NCBI RefSeq assembly: GCF_964036645.1
Contig: NZ_OZ038525.1
Coordinates: forward strand, 3,104,001-3,168,000
Direction: 5' to 3'
Origin: Tenacibaculum sp. 190524A02b
Lineage (GTDB): Bacteria; Bacteroidota; Bacteroidia; Flavobacteriales; Flavobacteriaceae
DNA length: 64,000 nt
Below are positions 31,437 through 41,213 of this stretch, piece after piece. Under the pieces are notes generated by a model. The model made no database searches, was not told where the DNA came from, and worked only from the letters and a program-made list of their open reading frames with translations. A program made the position numbers and the translations under genes. How positions within the stretch are numbered: the stretch's first letter is position 1; every line of letters begins with the position of its first letter.

Positions 31437-31901
31437 TTGGAAAAAAACGAATACATAGAATTTGAAGTCAATAATTTAAATAAGTTTAATGATTTAATTG
31501 AACTTCTTAACCTAATTTTTGAATCGAAAAACAATGAGGATTTTAAAACAGATAAGTATTGGCTAGATAAATTTCCTAATTATGCTCTTAGACATTATTA
31601 TTTTGGAGAACGTGATTTAAAGCCCCAATTTAAAACTCATAAACCAAATGATGGAACTTGGCACTTCTATTCAATGATAGAACATCTTTTAGAGAATATT
31701 GAAATTGAGTTCTTAGGTTGTAAAAAAATTGAAGAAAAAAAAGGTAGGCTAGAGTTTTATGCTTTTAGTTATCCTTATGGTGGAATAACTGGACTAACAA
31801 TGTTTCTTAAATCATTTGGGTTTAGCGCTCAAAAAATAGATGATGGTACAGGAATATATAAAGTTAAATGGAAAAATGAGACAGAGTTTGAATTGAAATA
31901 A
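31437..31901 (+). CDS. Hypothetical protein with TTG start
   Basis: 154 aa. The frame is closed upstream by TGA at 31434, and the first internal ATG would remove more than half of the protein. TTG at 31437, 10 bp after the tex stop, is therefore the likely start. Contains PNYALRHYYFGERDLKP and a C-terminal SYPYGGITGLTMFLKSFGF segment; acidic and cytoplasmic. The family resembles small immunity-like or SMI1-unrelated proteins of unknown role; I cannot name it. Confidence 0.65.
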   Translation: MEKNEYIEFEVNNLNKFNDLIELLNLIFESKNNEDFKTDKYWLDKFPNYALRHYYFGERDLKPQFKTHKPNDGTWHFYSMIEHLLENIEIEFLGCKKIEEKKGRLEFYAFSYPYGGITGLTMFLKSFGFSAQKIDDGTGIYKVKWKNETEFELK

Positions 31902-32011
31902 AAAGTAGCCATTACTAATGAAAATAAATTTCGGAATTTTATTAGCATATCAAAGTAAAAAAAACTTAAATACAACCCTACACCAATCTATATATCAAAC
32001 ACTAACCCTTT

Positions 32012-33031
32012 ATGGATTCACTAACTCAAATTGTATTAGGAGCAGCAACTGCGGAAGCGGTGGTAGGTAAAAAAATTGGTAACAAAGCTTTATTATTGGG
32101 TGCCATAGCAGGAACAATTCCTGATTTAGATGTGTTAGCTTCTCCTTTTTTGAATGCTGTAGATGAATTGGTTTTTCACCGTAGTTTTAGCCACTCATTG
32201 CTATTTGTAATATTAGGAAGTTGGCTTTTTGCTTACCTATTTTGGAAAACTTTTAGGTGGAAAAAACTTGTTTTTAAAGATTTATACCTTCTGTTTTCAT
32301 TGTGTTTTCTTACCCATATTCTTTTAGATCTTTGTACAACTTGGGGAACTCAATTATTGTGGCCTTTCACTAGCTATGGCTATGCTTTATATAATGTTTT
32401 TGTGGTAGATCCTTTTTATACCGTTCCCTTTCTACTGTTATTGATTGCGTTACTATTTTTTAAAAAAACAAACCCTTGGCGTAACAGACTCAATTGGCTT
32501 GGAATCATTCTGAGCACTTCTTATTTACTTACTGGATTATTTTTGCAGAAAAAAGCTACAGACGTATTCAAGAAAAATTTATCTGAACAAGGAATCAAGA
32601 TTGAAAAAATGATTACTAAACCAACTCCTTTTAATATTATTCTTTGGAGTTGTTCCGTAAAAACTACAGATGGTTATTATACTGGATTTTATTCTTTTTT
32701 TGATGAAAACAAAAATGTGAGTTTTGATTTTGAACCTGCGAATACATCATTACTGAAACCTTTTTTAAAAAATCAAGATATACAAACACTAATAAAAGTA
32801 ACCAAAGGTTTTTACACAATTGAACCTATTGACGGAGGTATATTGATGAACGATTTAAGGTTTGGAAAATTTAACGGTTGGCAAGGAAAAGAAAAAGGTG
32901 AATATGTATTTAAGTACTCTATAAAACCATCAAGCAAAGAGCACCTTAACATTGAACAAATAAGCTATAGAAAACCTGTAAATAAAGACTATATTAAAGC
33001 TTTTTATAATCGTGTTTTGGGAATTAAATAA
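32012..33031 (+). CDS. Membrane-bound metal-dependent hydrolase (YdjM/DUF457-like)
   Basis: 339 aa. N-terminus MDSLTQIVLGAATAEAVVGKK, then GTIPDLDVL and a FHRSFSHSLL motif, with further His/Asp residues before transmembrane helices. These are the hallmarks of the LexA-regulated YdjM-like membrane hydrolases. About four to five membrane segments lie in residues 50-175, followed by a soluble C-terminal domain. The metal ligands (D, H, H) are present. Substrate unknown. Confidence 0.85.
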   Translation: MDSLTQIVLGAATAEAVVGKKIGNKALLLGAIAGTIPDLDVLASPFLNAVDELVFHRSFSHSLLFVILGSWLFAYLFWKTFRWKKLVFKDLYLLFSLCFLTHILLDLCTTWGTQLLWPFTSYGYALYNVFVVDPFYTVPFLLLLIALLFFKKTNPWRNRLNWLGIILSTSYLLTGLFLQKKATDVFKKNLSEQGIKIEKMITKPTPFNIILWSCSVKTTDGYYTGFYSFFDENKNVSFDFEPANTSLLKPFLKNQDIQTLIKVTKGFYTIEPIDGGILMNDLRFGKFNGWQGKEKGEYVFKYSIKPSSKEHLNIEQISYRKPVNKDYIKAFYNRVLGIK

Positions 33032-33191
33032 TTATTCCTATTAAGTTCTGAAAAGCTAAAAAACTTCTTAAAAACGTTAAAAAATGAAAACTTCGCTTTC
33101 ATTTTTAACTATATTTACTACTTAAAAATCACAAATAAAACCCACCAAAACCAAACCTTCTACTAGACAAAACATTAGAAATAATTTAAAA

Positions 33192-34322
33192 ATGAAAAGT
33201 AAAAAAACAAGGATTACGTCTATAGATGTATTAAGGGGTTTTGTCATGTTAATAATGTTAGTTGATCATGTACGAGGGCATTTTTTTTCTAACCACTACC
33301 TTTCCGATCCCATGTCAATTCAAGAAACCAATAGTAGTTTATTTTTTACTAGGTTAGTTTCTCATTTATGTGCCCCTATTTTTGTCTTTCTAACAGGTTT
33401 ATCTGTTTGGTTATACGCCAACCCAAAAAACAAACCACCTAGATCAGCAACGGGATTTTTAGTCAAACGAGGGCTTTTTTTACTTCTTTTAGAAATCACA
33501 CTTATAAACTTTTCATGGTCTGCCTCTTATCATACTTTGTATTTACAAGTTATATGGGCAATAGGTATCAGTATGATTTGCTTAGCTTTTTTAAGTAAAC
33601 TACCAAGAATTTGGATTGGTATCCTTGGGTTCATTATTGTTTTTGGGCATAATTTTTTAACACCAATTACATTTAACAATACTGAGTTAGGCTATAATTT
33701 TTGGGCTATGCTTCATGACAGAGGTTATTTGAATACCGATTTTATGAAAATCAGAGTTTCTTATCCTGTTTTACCATGGATAGGCGTTATTTTATTAGGA
33801 TACTTTACAGGCTCTTTATATCATTATCAAATAACAGCTTCAAAAAGAAAAAAAGCATTAACACTTATAGGTGGTTCTACGCTTGGTTTACTTTTGCTAT
33901 TAAGAGGACTAAATATTTATGGTGAAACGTTACCTTGGGAAGCGCAAGGCTCTGTTTTAAAATCGGTAATGTCATTTTTAAATTATACTAAATACCCGCC
34001 TTCGCTTCATTTTTTACTATTAACCTTAGGAATTGGTTTTTTATTACTTTCTTATTTTGAAAAAGGCAACAATTTACTTTCAAAGGTTTTAAAAGTCTAT
34101 GGCTCTGCTCCATTATTCTTTTATGTTATTCATCTATACGTTATTCTAATTCTCCATGCAATTTTAATGTTTACGGTAAATGGTGGTAAAATTGTTCAGT
34201 TAAACAGTATATATCAAATTTGGTTGCTTTCAATAGTGTTAGCAGTTTTATTGTATTTTCCAACCAAAAAATTCTCTAATTTTAAACGCAAAAGTACTTC
34301 TAAATGGATTAAGTATTTTTAG
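33192..34322 (+). CDS. DUF1624 / heparan-alpha-glucosaminide N-acetyltransferase-like membrane protein
   Basis: 376 aa with about ten hydrophobic helices. The start (RITSIDVLRGFVMLIMLVDHVRG) carries the Asp and His characteristic of the family, which transfers acetyl groups across the membrane. Internal SHLCAPIFVFLTGLS and VLPWIGVILLGYFTGSLY fit the family. It may modify envelope glycans; the substrate is unknown. Followed 62 bp later by a small gene. Confidence 0.85.
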   Translation: MKSKKTRITSIDVLRGFVMLIMLVDHVRGHFFSNHYLSDPMSIQETNSSLFFTRLVSHLCAPIFVFLTGLSVWLYANPKNKPPRSATGFLVKRGLFLLLLEITLINFSWSASYHTLYLQVIWAIGISMICLAFLSKLPRIWIGILGFIIVFGHNFLTPITFNNTELGYNFWAMLHDRGYLNTDFMKIRVSYPVLPWIGVILLGYFTGSLYHYQITASKRKKALTLIGGSTLGLLLLLRGLNIYGETLPWEAQGSVLKSVMSFLNYTKYPPSLHFLLLTLGIGFLLLSYFEKGNNLLSKVLKVYGSAPLFFYVIHLYVILILHAILMFTVNGGKIVQLNSIYQIWLLSIVLAVLLYFPTKKFSNFKRKSTSKWIKYF

Positions 34323-34384
34323 AGCTTCTTAAGAATTATTTTAACTATTTTTTGAAAGAAAATTAAAAACTCTCAACAATCATA

Positions 34385-34633
34385 ATGAAAAAAGAAACGG
34401 TGAACTATTTGATTAATCATTACCTTTATTTGATACCACTTGCTATAAAAAGTAAACTAAAGTATCCGTATCTACAAGAACAGGAGTTAGAAATAGAGAA
34501 AGAAAAAATTGCTAAAGTAATTTTAAACAACTATTCAGATAAAATATTCCTTAACAATTGTCTTAAATGCGGAAAGTTAGCAAGAACACCAAAAGCAAAA
34601 CAATGTCAATTTTGCTTTTATAGTTGGTATTAA
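34385..34633 (+). CDS. Small hypothetical protein with zinc-ribbon-like cysteines
   Basis: 82 aa. Two cysteine pairs, CLKC and CQFC, 15 residues apart at the C-terminus suggest a zinc knuckle. The N-terminal half is helical and Lys/Glu-rich. Likely transcribed with the DUF1624 gene. No function assigned. Confidence 0.6.
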   Translation: MKKETVNYLINHYLYLIPLAIKSKLKYPYLQEQELEIEKEKIAKVILNNYSDKIFLNNCLKCGKLARTPKAKQCQFCFYSWY

Positions 34634-34938
34634 ATTCAAAGCTATAACATATGCTGGGTAAATACAACTAAAATAAATCGAAGCCTTAAAAACACACTTT
34701 CAAACAATCAATAAATTTTGTACACGTTTTTCTTAGCGAAAACTTTTCGTGTACACTTACTGTACACCTTTTTTTTCTGAGAAAAAAATCGTGTACAAAA
34801 AAACAATTCAGTGTTTAATTTTTACTTGTACAAACATCAACTAATTTAAAATTATAAACAGATAAAAACCAATTGTTAAAATTACTTTCCATCCTATTAA
34901 AACAAGTCTTTTCAGAAGGCTTTCAGACATACATTTCG
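34634..34938. promoter_or_regulatory. Intergenic region with four GTACAC boxes upstream of cydAB
   Basis: 34716-34726 and 34790-34800 are a perfect 11-bp inverted repeat (TTTTGTACACG/CGTGTACAAAA). Between them lie the palindrome GTGTACAC (34749-34756) and TGTACACC (34761-34768). The 85-bp cluster could be an operator or a folded RNA, about 140 bp before the cydA promoter. The rest of the gap shows nothing. Confidence 0.45.
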
Positions 34939-34946
34939 TATCTTTG
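34939..34946 (+). promoter_or_regulatory. -7 promoter box of cydAB
   Basis: TATCTTTG, 29 bp before the cydA ATG, matching TAnnTTTG. Confidence 0.6.
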
Positions 34947-34975
34947 TTAGCACACAATCTTAAAACTTTTTGGTT

Positions 34976-36289
34976 ATGGAAAATCTAGATGCAGCTAGAC
35001 TCCAAATGGCATTTACCCTTATTTTTCATATTGTATTTGCCTGCATTGGCATGGTCATGCCTTTTTTTATGGTAGTCTCTCATAAAAAATGGTTAAACAC
35101 CGGAAATCCTACATATTTAAAACTCACTAAAGCTTGGCAAAAAGGTGTTGCTATTTTCTTTGTTACTGGAGCCGTTTCTGGTACTGCTTTATCATTTGAA
35201 TTAGGACTTCTCTGGCCAGAATTCATGGAACATGCAGGGCCAATTATTGGAATGCCTTTTTCCTTAGAAGGCGCAGCTTTTTTTGTTGAAGCTATTGCGC
35301 TTGGATTTTACTTATACGGATGGAAAAATCTTCCATCAAAATTTCATTGGTTTACGGGAATCATTGTAGGTATTGCTGGTGTTGCCTCTGGTATTTTAGT
35401 AGTTTCTGCCAATGGTTGGATGAATGCTCCTTCTGGATTTGATTATGTTGATGGAAAATTTTTAAATATAGACCCTATTCAGGCACTTTTAAACCCTGCT
35501 TGGTTTACCCAAGCTTTACACATGGTATTAGCTGCTTTTACAGCTACAGGGTTTGCTGTGGCTGGTATACATGCCTTTCAAATTCTTAGAGGCAAAAATA
35601 AAGAGCTGCATACAAAAGCCTTTAAAATTGCACTAACCTTTGGAGCTATCGCAGCTATTTTACAACCTATTAGTGGAGATATATCAGCTAAGGACATTGC
35701 AAAACGTCAACCAGTAAAATTAGCCGCTATGGAAGCACATTACGAAACTTCTAAAGGCGTTCCTTTATACATAGGTGGTATTGTAGATCAAGAGAAAAAA
35801 GAAGTCAACTATAAAATAGAAATTCCTAAAGCCTTGTCTTTTTTAGCCTTTGGTGATTTTAATGCAGAAGTAAAAGGACTGAATGATTTCCCAGAAGATG
35901 AAATCCCTAATGTAGCTATGGTACACTATGCTTTTCAAATTATGGTTGGGCTTGGTGGTATTTTAATGCTAGCTGGCATTGCTTTCTTTTTTATCAACAG
36001 AAAAAGAAAAAAATGGATGGATAAAAAATTATTTTGGAAACTTTTTGCTTTCCTAACACCCGCAGGTTTTATTGCTTTAGAAGCTGGTTGGATTGTTACT
36101 GAAGTAGGAAGACAGCCTTGGATTATTCATAAAATTATGAAAACCAAAGATGCTGTTACACCAATGCCTGGTATTGAATATAGCTTTTATATGTATTTAG
36201 TTTTATATACTATACTTACTATAACTGTTACTTGGTTAATGGCCAGACAAATTAAAGCTTTTAATAACGATAAAATAGCAACCGTATGA
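34976..36289 (+). CDS. cydA: Cytochrome bd-type quinol oxidase subunit I
   Basis: 437 aa when started at ATG 34976 (an in-frame TTG at 34970 is less likely). Nine membrane segments, an N-terminal conserved His in FTLIFHIVFACIG, an internal SFELGLLWPEF motif and a C-terminal GWIVTEVGRQPW motif. The length is that of the short-Q-loop form. Catalyses quinol oxidation coupled to oxygen reduction, usually at low oxygen. Overlaps cydB by 4 bp. Confidence 0.95.
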   Translation: MENLDAARLQMAFTLIFHIVFACIGMVMPFFMVVSHKKWLNTGNPTYLKLTKAWQKGVAIFFVTGAVSGTALSFELGLLWPEFMEHAGPIIGMPFSLEGAAFFVEAIALGFYLYGWKNLPSKFHWFTGIIVGIAGVASGILVVSANGWMNAPSGFDYVDGKFLNIDPIQALLNPAWFTQALHMVLAAFTATGFAVAGIHAFQILRGKNKELHTKAFKIALTFGAIAAILQPISGDISAKDIAKRQPVKLAAMEAHYETSKGVPLYIGGIVDQEKKEVNYKIEIPKALSFLAFGDFNAEVKGLNDFPEDEIPNVAMVHYAFQIMVGLGGILMLAGIAFFFINRKRKKWMDKKLFWKLFAFLTPAGFIALEAGWIVTEVGRQPWIIHKIMKTKDAVTPMPGIEYSFYMYLVLYTILTITVTWLMARQIKAFNNDKIATV

Positions 36290-37320
36290 CTGTAGTAGTT
36301 CTTTTCTTTTTGGCCTTTTCATTATTATTATACGTATTGTTAGGAGGTGCCGATTTTGGCGCGGGTATTATCGAGTTATTTTCGTCAAAAAAAAATCAAG
36401 ATATTACCAAAAGGACAGTCTATCGTGTTATGGGACCTGTTTGGGAAGCCAATCATATTTGGGTAATTATTTTAATCGTAATTCTATGGATTGCCTTTCC
36501 TAAATATTATAAAATCATGGTTACTTCTTTACACATTCCCATTACGTTAATGTTACTAGGAATTACCTTACGTGGAGTTGCTTTTGTATTTAGGCATTAC
36601 GATGCTTATGTAGATGAATCACAACGTATTTACAATTGGCTTTTCCGTATTTCAAGCTTAATTACACCAATTTTTCTTGGGATGGTTTTTGGCGGAATGG
36701 TAAGTAGTAAAATTATTATTGTAGATGAAACTACACGTAGTTTTTCTGAGGCTTATATTACACCTTGGTTGAATACCTTTTCTATACTAGTGGGTTTATT
36801 TTTTGCTAGTTTATGCGCTTTTTTATCAGCTGTATTGTTAATTGGTGAAGCAAATGATGAAGGATACCCTGTTTATGTTAGAAAGGCTAAAACTGCTACA
36901 ATAGTTGTAGTTATTATGGGATTTATAACTATTAGCTACGGGTATTTAAACAAACTACCCTTTGTTAATGGAATTGTAACTGATAAATTAAGTATTGGTT
37001 TAATTATACTATCGGCTATTTGTTTAATTCCACTTTGGTATTTTGTAAAAAAAGGAAGTAGAATTATAAGCAGAACTTTTGCTGGTTTACAAGTAGTTTT
37101 AATTATTGCTGTGGCCATTATTCCGCATTTTCCAAATTCTTTGTTAATTAAAAATGGAAGTTTGAATCTTTTTGAAAGTATGGCACCTAGTTCTGTAATC
37201 AATGTACTCGGTATTTCCTTACTCATTGGTGGTGCTATTATTCTACCAGGATTATTTCATTTATTAAAATCGTTTAAACTGATTAAAATTTTGGAACGTC
37301 CTAACACTAGCAGTAAGTAA
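36286..37320 (+). CDS. cydB: Cytochrome bd-type quinol oxidase subunit II
   Basis: 344 aa with about eight to nine membrane helices. Starts inside the cydA stop (ATGA overlap), which implies translational coupling. Contains LLGGADFGAGIIELFSS and GPVWEANHIWVI, both conserved in CydB. Forms the oxidase with CydA. No cydX-like small ORF was found after it; a terminator follows at 37335. Confidence 0.95.
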   Translation: MTVVVLFFLAFSLLLYVLLGGADFGAGIIELFSSKKNQDITKRTVYRVMGPVWEANHIWVIILIVILWIAFPKYYKIMVTSLHIPITLMLLGITLRGVAFVFRHYDAYVDESQRIYNWLFRISSLITPIFLGMVFGGMVSSKIIIVDETTRSFSEAYITPWLNTFSILVGLFFASLCAFLSAVLLIGEANDEGYPVYVRKAKTATIVVVIMGFITISYGYLNKLPFVNGIVTDKLSIGLIILSAICLIPLWYFVKKGSRIISRTFAGLQVVLIIAVAIIPHFPNSLLIKNGSLNLFESMAPSSVINVLGISLLIGGAIILPGLFHLLKSFKLIKILERPNTSSK

Positions 37321-37334
37321 AGAACTAAAAAGTA

Positions 37335-37366
37335 AAAACCGTTTTGTACCACTACAAAACGGTTTT
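37335..37366 (+). terminator. Terminator of cydAB
   Basis: Arms 37335-37348 and 37353-37366 pair perfectly over 14 bp (AAAACCGTTTTGTA) with a 4-nt loop, 15 bp after the cydB stop. May also serve the convergent gene ending at 37419. Confidence 0.8.
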
Positions 37367-37418
37367 CTAAAAATAAATATACCCTGCACCTCTGCAGTAT
37401 GAATTCAAGGTTAAAATT

Positions 37419-38726
37419 TTACTCTATAAATAGCTTTTTAACTGACGTTCCTCCTTCTTTACTCTTTACTTTTAAAAAGTATAATCCTGCATTATATTTA
37501 GCTACATTAATTTCTATAGCCTCTTGTGTTGCCATCATACTAAAATCTGCTACTTCTTTACCAATTGCATCATATAAGGAAATTTGCGCTACTTCAATAG
37601 TTTTATCAGTAACGTCTACTAAAAACTTATCTTTTACAGGATTTGGGTAAATTGTAATCGCATTATTTAATACGGTATCTTCTACACTTAATACTTTTAC
37701 ACTATTCTGTAAATTGGCTATTTCCATAGACCCTTTTCCATTAGTAGCTTCCCAAAAATTATACGAAGAAGTACCGTCTGATCCTTTTCTTCCAAATTTT
37801 TCTGCATGATCATCTAATAAATTCCATTGTGCTGTAGTTAATGGCTCATCAGTTAATGCTATTACCAACAACTTAAATTCTTTTTGTGAAGTAGTTGATG
37901 AAGGAACCCTTTTACCCATTTCACTCTCTAGTAAAGCAGGAGTAAAAGTGGTTCTATTAGACGCTTCAAAATCAAAAACCCCATTATTTACCGCAACGGA
38001 AGTTATGTTAGTAAATACATCAAAATTTGTTACTTCTGAAGCAGGAATCATCCCCATTAAGTATAACTCTAATTCATTAAATGGAACACTATTTCCTCCA
38101 TTAGCATTTTGTCCAAATGATTCAACTGAATAGGCTCCATTTCCTTTATCAACTAAAGTACTTTGCTTAAAACCTCCTAACTGTCCTTTTGTGTTTCCAC
38201 CAGTAAATCCCCAATGTGGTATATAACGAGTAGATGTAAGGTTAGTTCCAGCAGATTGTACTGCATGTGTTTCAATCCCAAAATTACCCCAATTATGCAT
38301 TAACTCATGCAAAGAAGGACCATTTCTTAAAAAGTTGATTTGCGTTAATTGCATTACCGATTTTAACTTTCCTGAAGAACCGTAACGACTTCCGTTATTA
38401 TACTTATTCATCCCTAGACCTTCAATATCATTAGACACCTTTATCAATCTTCCAAACGGTAGATTGTCTGGTTTCTTTTCTTCATTCAGTACTAAAAAGA
38501 TAAAATCAAAATCGTCATTAAATTTGCTATAAATATCTTTAAATAAAGCTTCTCTTACCGCTCTTGTACCAAAACCGTCATCAACTTTCCAACTATTATA
38601 TTCAGAAACTGGCATTTGTAAAGAGGCCACTCTATTGTTTGCATGAATTTCTATTGGGTACGTCTGTGCTTTTGCAATTGTTATAAATGCCAATTGCAGC
38701 ATTAAAAAAAGTAATGTTTTTTTCAT
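37419..38726 (-). CDS. Secreted metallopeptidase-like protein, T9SS substrate
   Basis: 435 aa. Signal peptide (ending AKAQ). HELMH near residue 142 looks like a zinc-peptidase HExxH motif, followed by a possible third ligand in GIETH; no named peptidase family is certain. Residues about 355-435 form a T9SS type A sorting domain beginning with the usual YPNPV motif. Probably a surface or secreted enzyme. Monocistronic. Confidence 0.75.
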   Translation of the reverse strand: MKKTLLFLMLQLAFITIAKAQTYPIEIHANNRVASLQMPVSEYNSWKVDDGFGTRAVREALFKDIYSKFNDDFDFIFLVLNEEKKPDNLPFGRLIKVSNDIEGLGMNKYNNGSRYGSSGKLKSVMQLTQINFLRNGPSLHELMHNWGNFGIETHAVQSAGTNLTSTRYIPHWGFTGGNTKGQLGGFKQSTLVDKGNGAYSVESFGQNANGGNSVPFNELELYLMGMIPASEVTNFDVFTNITSVAVNNGVFDFEASNRTTFTPALLESEMGKRVPSSTTSQKEFKLLVIALTDEPLTTAQWNLLDDHAEKFGRKGSDGTSSYNFWEATNGKGSMEIANLQNSVKVLSVEDTVLNNAITIYPNPVKDKFLVDVTDKTIEVAQISLYDAIGKEVADFSMMATQEAIEINVAKYNAGLYFLKVKSKEGGTSVKKLFIE

Positions 38727-38943
38727 TTATGAATAATTTAAGGGGTGATTTTTATACTATAATTAAATTAAAAATAGTACTTACCCGATTATAACGCGGT
38801 TTTTTAACAGTTATTTTCCTGAAAAAAATATTATTAAACTTGCTTTTTTTTTAGTAATTTAAACACTGCCAATTTTCTAGGCTAAACTATACTTATAAAA
38901 GGCTTTAAAATAGTAACAACAGGGGAGTAATATTTTCACTAAA

Positions 38944-41040
38944 ATGAATGAAAACAAGATACAATCTTTAGAAGAGTCTCTTGCGCAAGAAAGAACAGCA
39001 CGTAAAGAAGCTGAACTATTAATGCGACAAAAATCTATAGACCTTTACAATAAAAATCTTGAACTTGAAGAAACCAATAAAACCCTGTCTAAAGTTATTA
39101 ACGAGAAGGAAATTGAGCTTAACAACTTATTTAAAACAATTATTGATCCGTATATATTAATGGATTTATATGGTAATGTTTTAAAAATGAATAAAGCTGC
39201 TGTAGAATTTTATGGTTTTAATAATGAAGAGGCACCATTTAATGTCATGAATACTTTATACAGCGATGATGTAGAATATGCTATGACTTCTTTTCAAGAG
39301 TTTTTAGAGAATGGTACTTTTAGAAACTTCCAAGCAAGGGTTTACAATAAAAATGGTGATTTAAAATGGGTAGATATTAATTGTAATGTTATCTATGATG
39401 CTAATAATGAACCCACACTTGCACAAGGAATATTAAGGGATATTACCAAACAAAAACTTCATCAACAAGTTTTTGAAGAGCAGAAAAACCAACTGAATAC
39501 TATTTTTGAAAACTCTTCTTTAGGTATTGTACTATCTGAAAAAGAAAAAATTGTAAAAGCCAACAAAGCCTTTTTAGCCCTTTTAAATTATACCGAAAAG
39601 GAATTATTGAATATAAACATTAATGAGCTTGCTGTAAAAGAGGATAACGAAACTACCTTTAGGTTAAAACAACAACTAAATAATGGTGAAATTAACCATT
39701 ATTCAGCTAACAAGCGCTACAAAACAAAATACGGAAAAACCATTTGGGCAAAAACCAACGTATCCAACGTTAAATCTAATAGTAAAACAAAAAAATATCA
39801 AGTTACTATTATTGAAAATATTACAGAAGAACTACAAAATGAAGCTTTACTAAAAGCACTAAACAGTTTAATGTCTTCTATACTAACCAAAACTGGTATC
39901 TATGAAATTGCTTGGGAAATTACCTCTAACATTACCAAATTATTAGGTTTTGAAGACTTTGTGATTTATTTGTTGAATTATAAAACTGGTAGACTAAAAC
40001 AAATTGCTGCTTATGGTAATAAAGTAAATACAGATGGAACTATAAAGAATCCTATGGAAATTTCTATTGGTGATGGCATTGTGGGACATGTAGCCCATAC
40101 TGGAATTTCTGAAATTGTAAATAATACTGCTGAAGATATTAGATATATTACAGACGATAGTAAACGATTATCCGAAATTTCTGTACCTATAATTGCAAAT
40201 AACGAAGTAATTGGTGTCTTAGATTCTGAGCATTCTAGTATGAATTTTTTTACTGAGTACCATTTAAAAACATTAGAAACTATTGCCAATTTAGCAGCAA
40301 CACAATTAAAAAATGCGCTTAACTTACAACTACTTGTTGAAACGGATAAAAAAAATAAAGAACTCTTAAAAAATTTAACTCAAAGTAATAAAGAACTTAA
40401 GGACTTTGCACACGTAGTATCGCACGATTTAAAATCACCTTTACGAAGTATGGATGCTTTGATTAATTGGATTAAAGAAGAAAATGATAAAAACCTTAAT
40501 CAAGAAATTGAAGAAAACTTAAATTTAGTATTAAAAAAAATTGATAAAATGGATCACTTGATCAACGGTATTTTAAAATATGCCAGTATAGAACAAGTAG
40601 GGAAAGCTAAAAAAGTAACTGATATACAACTTTTAGTAAGTGATCTTATTGAAACTATATACATACCAGAACATATTTCTTTAACTATTAAAAATAAACT
40701 ACCTAAATTAAAAGTAGACAAATTTAAAATACACCAACTATTTCAAAACTTGGTAAGTAATGCTATAAAATATAATGATAAAGAAAAGGGTATTATTATT
40801 ATTGATTGTATGGAAAAAAAAGACCATTGGCAATTTAGTATTGAAGATAATGGCATAGGAATTTCTGATAAATATTATAAAAAGATTTTCGAAATATTTC
40901 AGTCTTTGGAGGCTAATGAAGATTCAACAGGTATTGGATTGTCTATTGTTAAAAAAATTGTTGATATGTATGGTGGTGATGTTTGGGTAACCTCTAAATT
41001 AAACAAAGGCACTACTTTTTATTTTACACTTCCTAAATAA
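38944..41040 (+). CDS. PAS/GAF sensor histidine kinase
   Basis: 698 aa without transmembrane segments. An N-terminal coiled coil (about 1-55) precedes two PAS domains (about 60-170 and 180-300), then a GAF domain (about 310-460). A HisKA domain carries the phospho-acceptor in HVVSHDLKSPL (near residue 488), followed by a HATPase domain with N, G1 and G2 boxes (QNLVSNAIKYND, DNGIGI, GIGLSIVKK). Cytoplasmic sensor. No response regulator lies beside it, so its partner is encoded elsewhere. Confidence 0.93.
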   Translation: MNENKIQSLEESLAQERTARKEAELLMRQKSIDLYNKNLELEETNKTLSKVINEKEIELNNLFKTIIDPYILMDLYGNVLKMNKAAVEFYGFNNEEAPFNVMNTLYSDDVEYAMTSFQEFLENGTFRNFQARVYNKNGDLKWVDINCNVIYDANNEPTLAQGILRDITKQKLHQQVFEEQKNQLNTIFENSSLGIVLSEKEKIVKANKAFLALLNYTEKELLNININELAVKEDNETTFRLKQQLNNGEINHYSANKRYKTKYGKTIWAKTNVSNVKSNSKTKKYQVTIIENITEELQNEALLKALNSLMSSILTKTGIYEIAWEITSNITKLLGFEDFVIYLLNYKTGRLKQIAAYGNKVNTDGTIKNPMEISIGDGIVGHVAHTGISEIVNNTAEDIRYITDDSKRLSEISVPIIANNEVIGVLDSEHSSMNFFTEYHLKTLETIANLAATQLKNALNLQLLVETDKKNKELLKNLTQSNKELKDFAHVVSHDLKSPLRSMDALINWIKEENDKNLNQEIEENLNLVLKKIDKMDHLINGILKYASIEQVGKAKKVTDIQLLVSDLIETIYIPEHISLTIKNKLPKLKVDKFKIHQLFQNLVSNAIKYNDKEKGIIIIDCMEKKDHWQFSIEDNGIGISDKYYKKIFEIFQSLEANEDSTGIGLSIVKKIVDMYGGDVWVTSKLNKGTTFYFTLPK

Positions 41041-41213
41041 ACCTAATCATACTACTTACCAATCTTTTTATTTTAACTATCTTTAATACAACAAAATACT
41101 AACACCAATTAAAATAATACCCTATTCAAATCTATTTACTAGTTAGATAACTTTTTCAACTAAAAAATTTAATCATTAGCTAAAATGCATAGCTATCGAA
41201 AAACTATTTTTTT

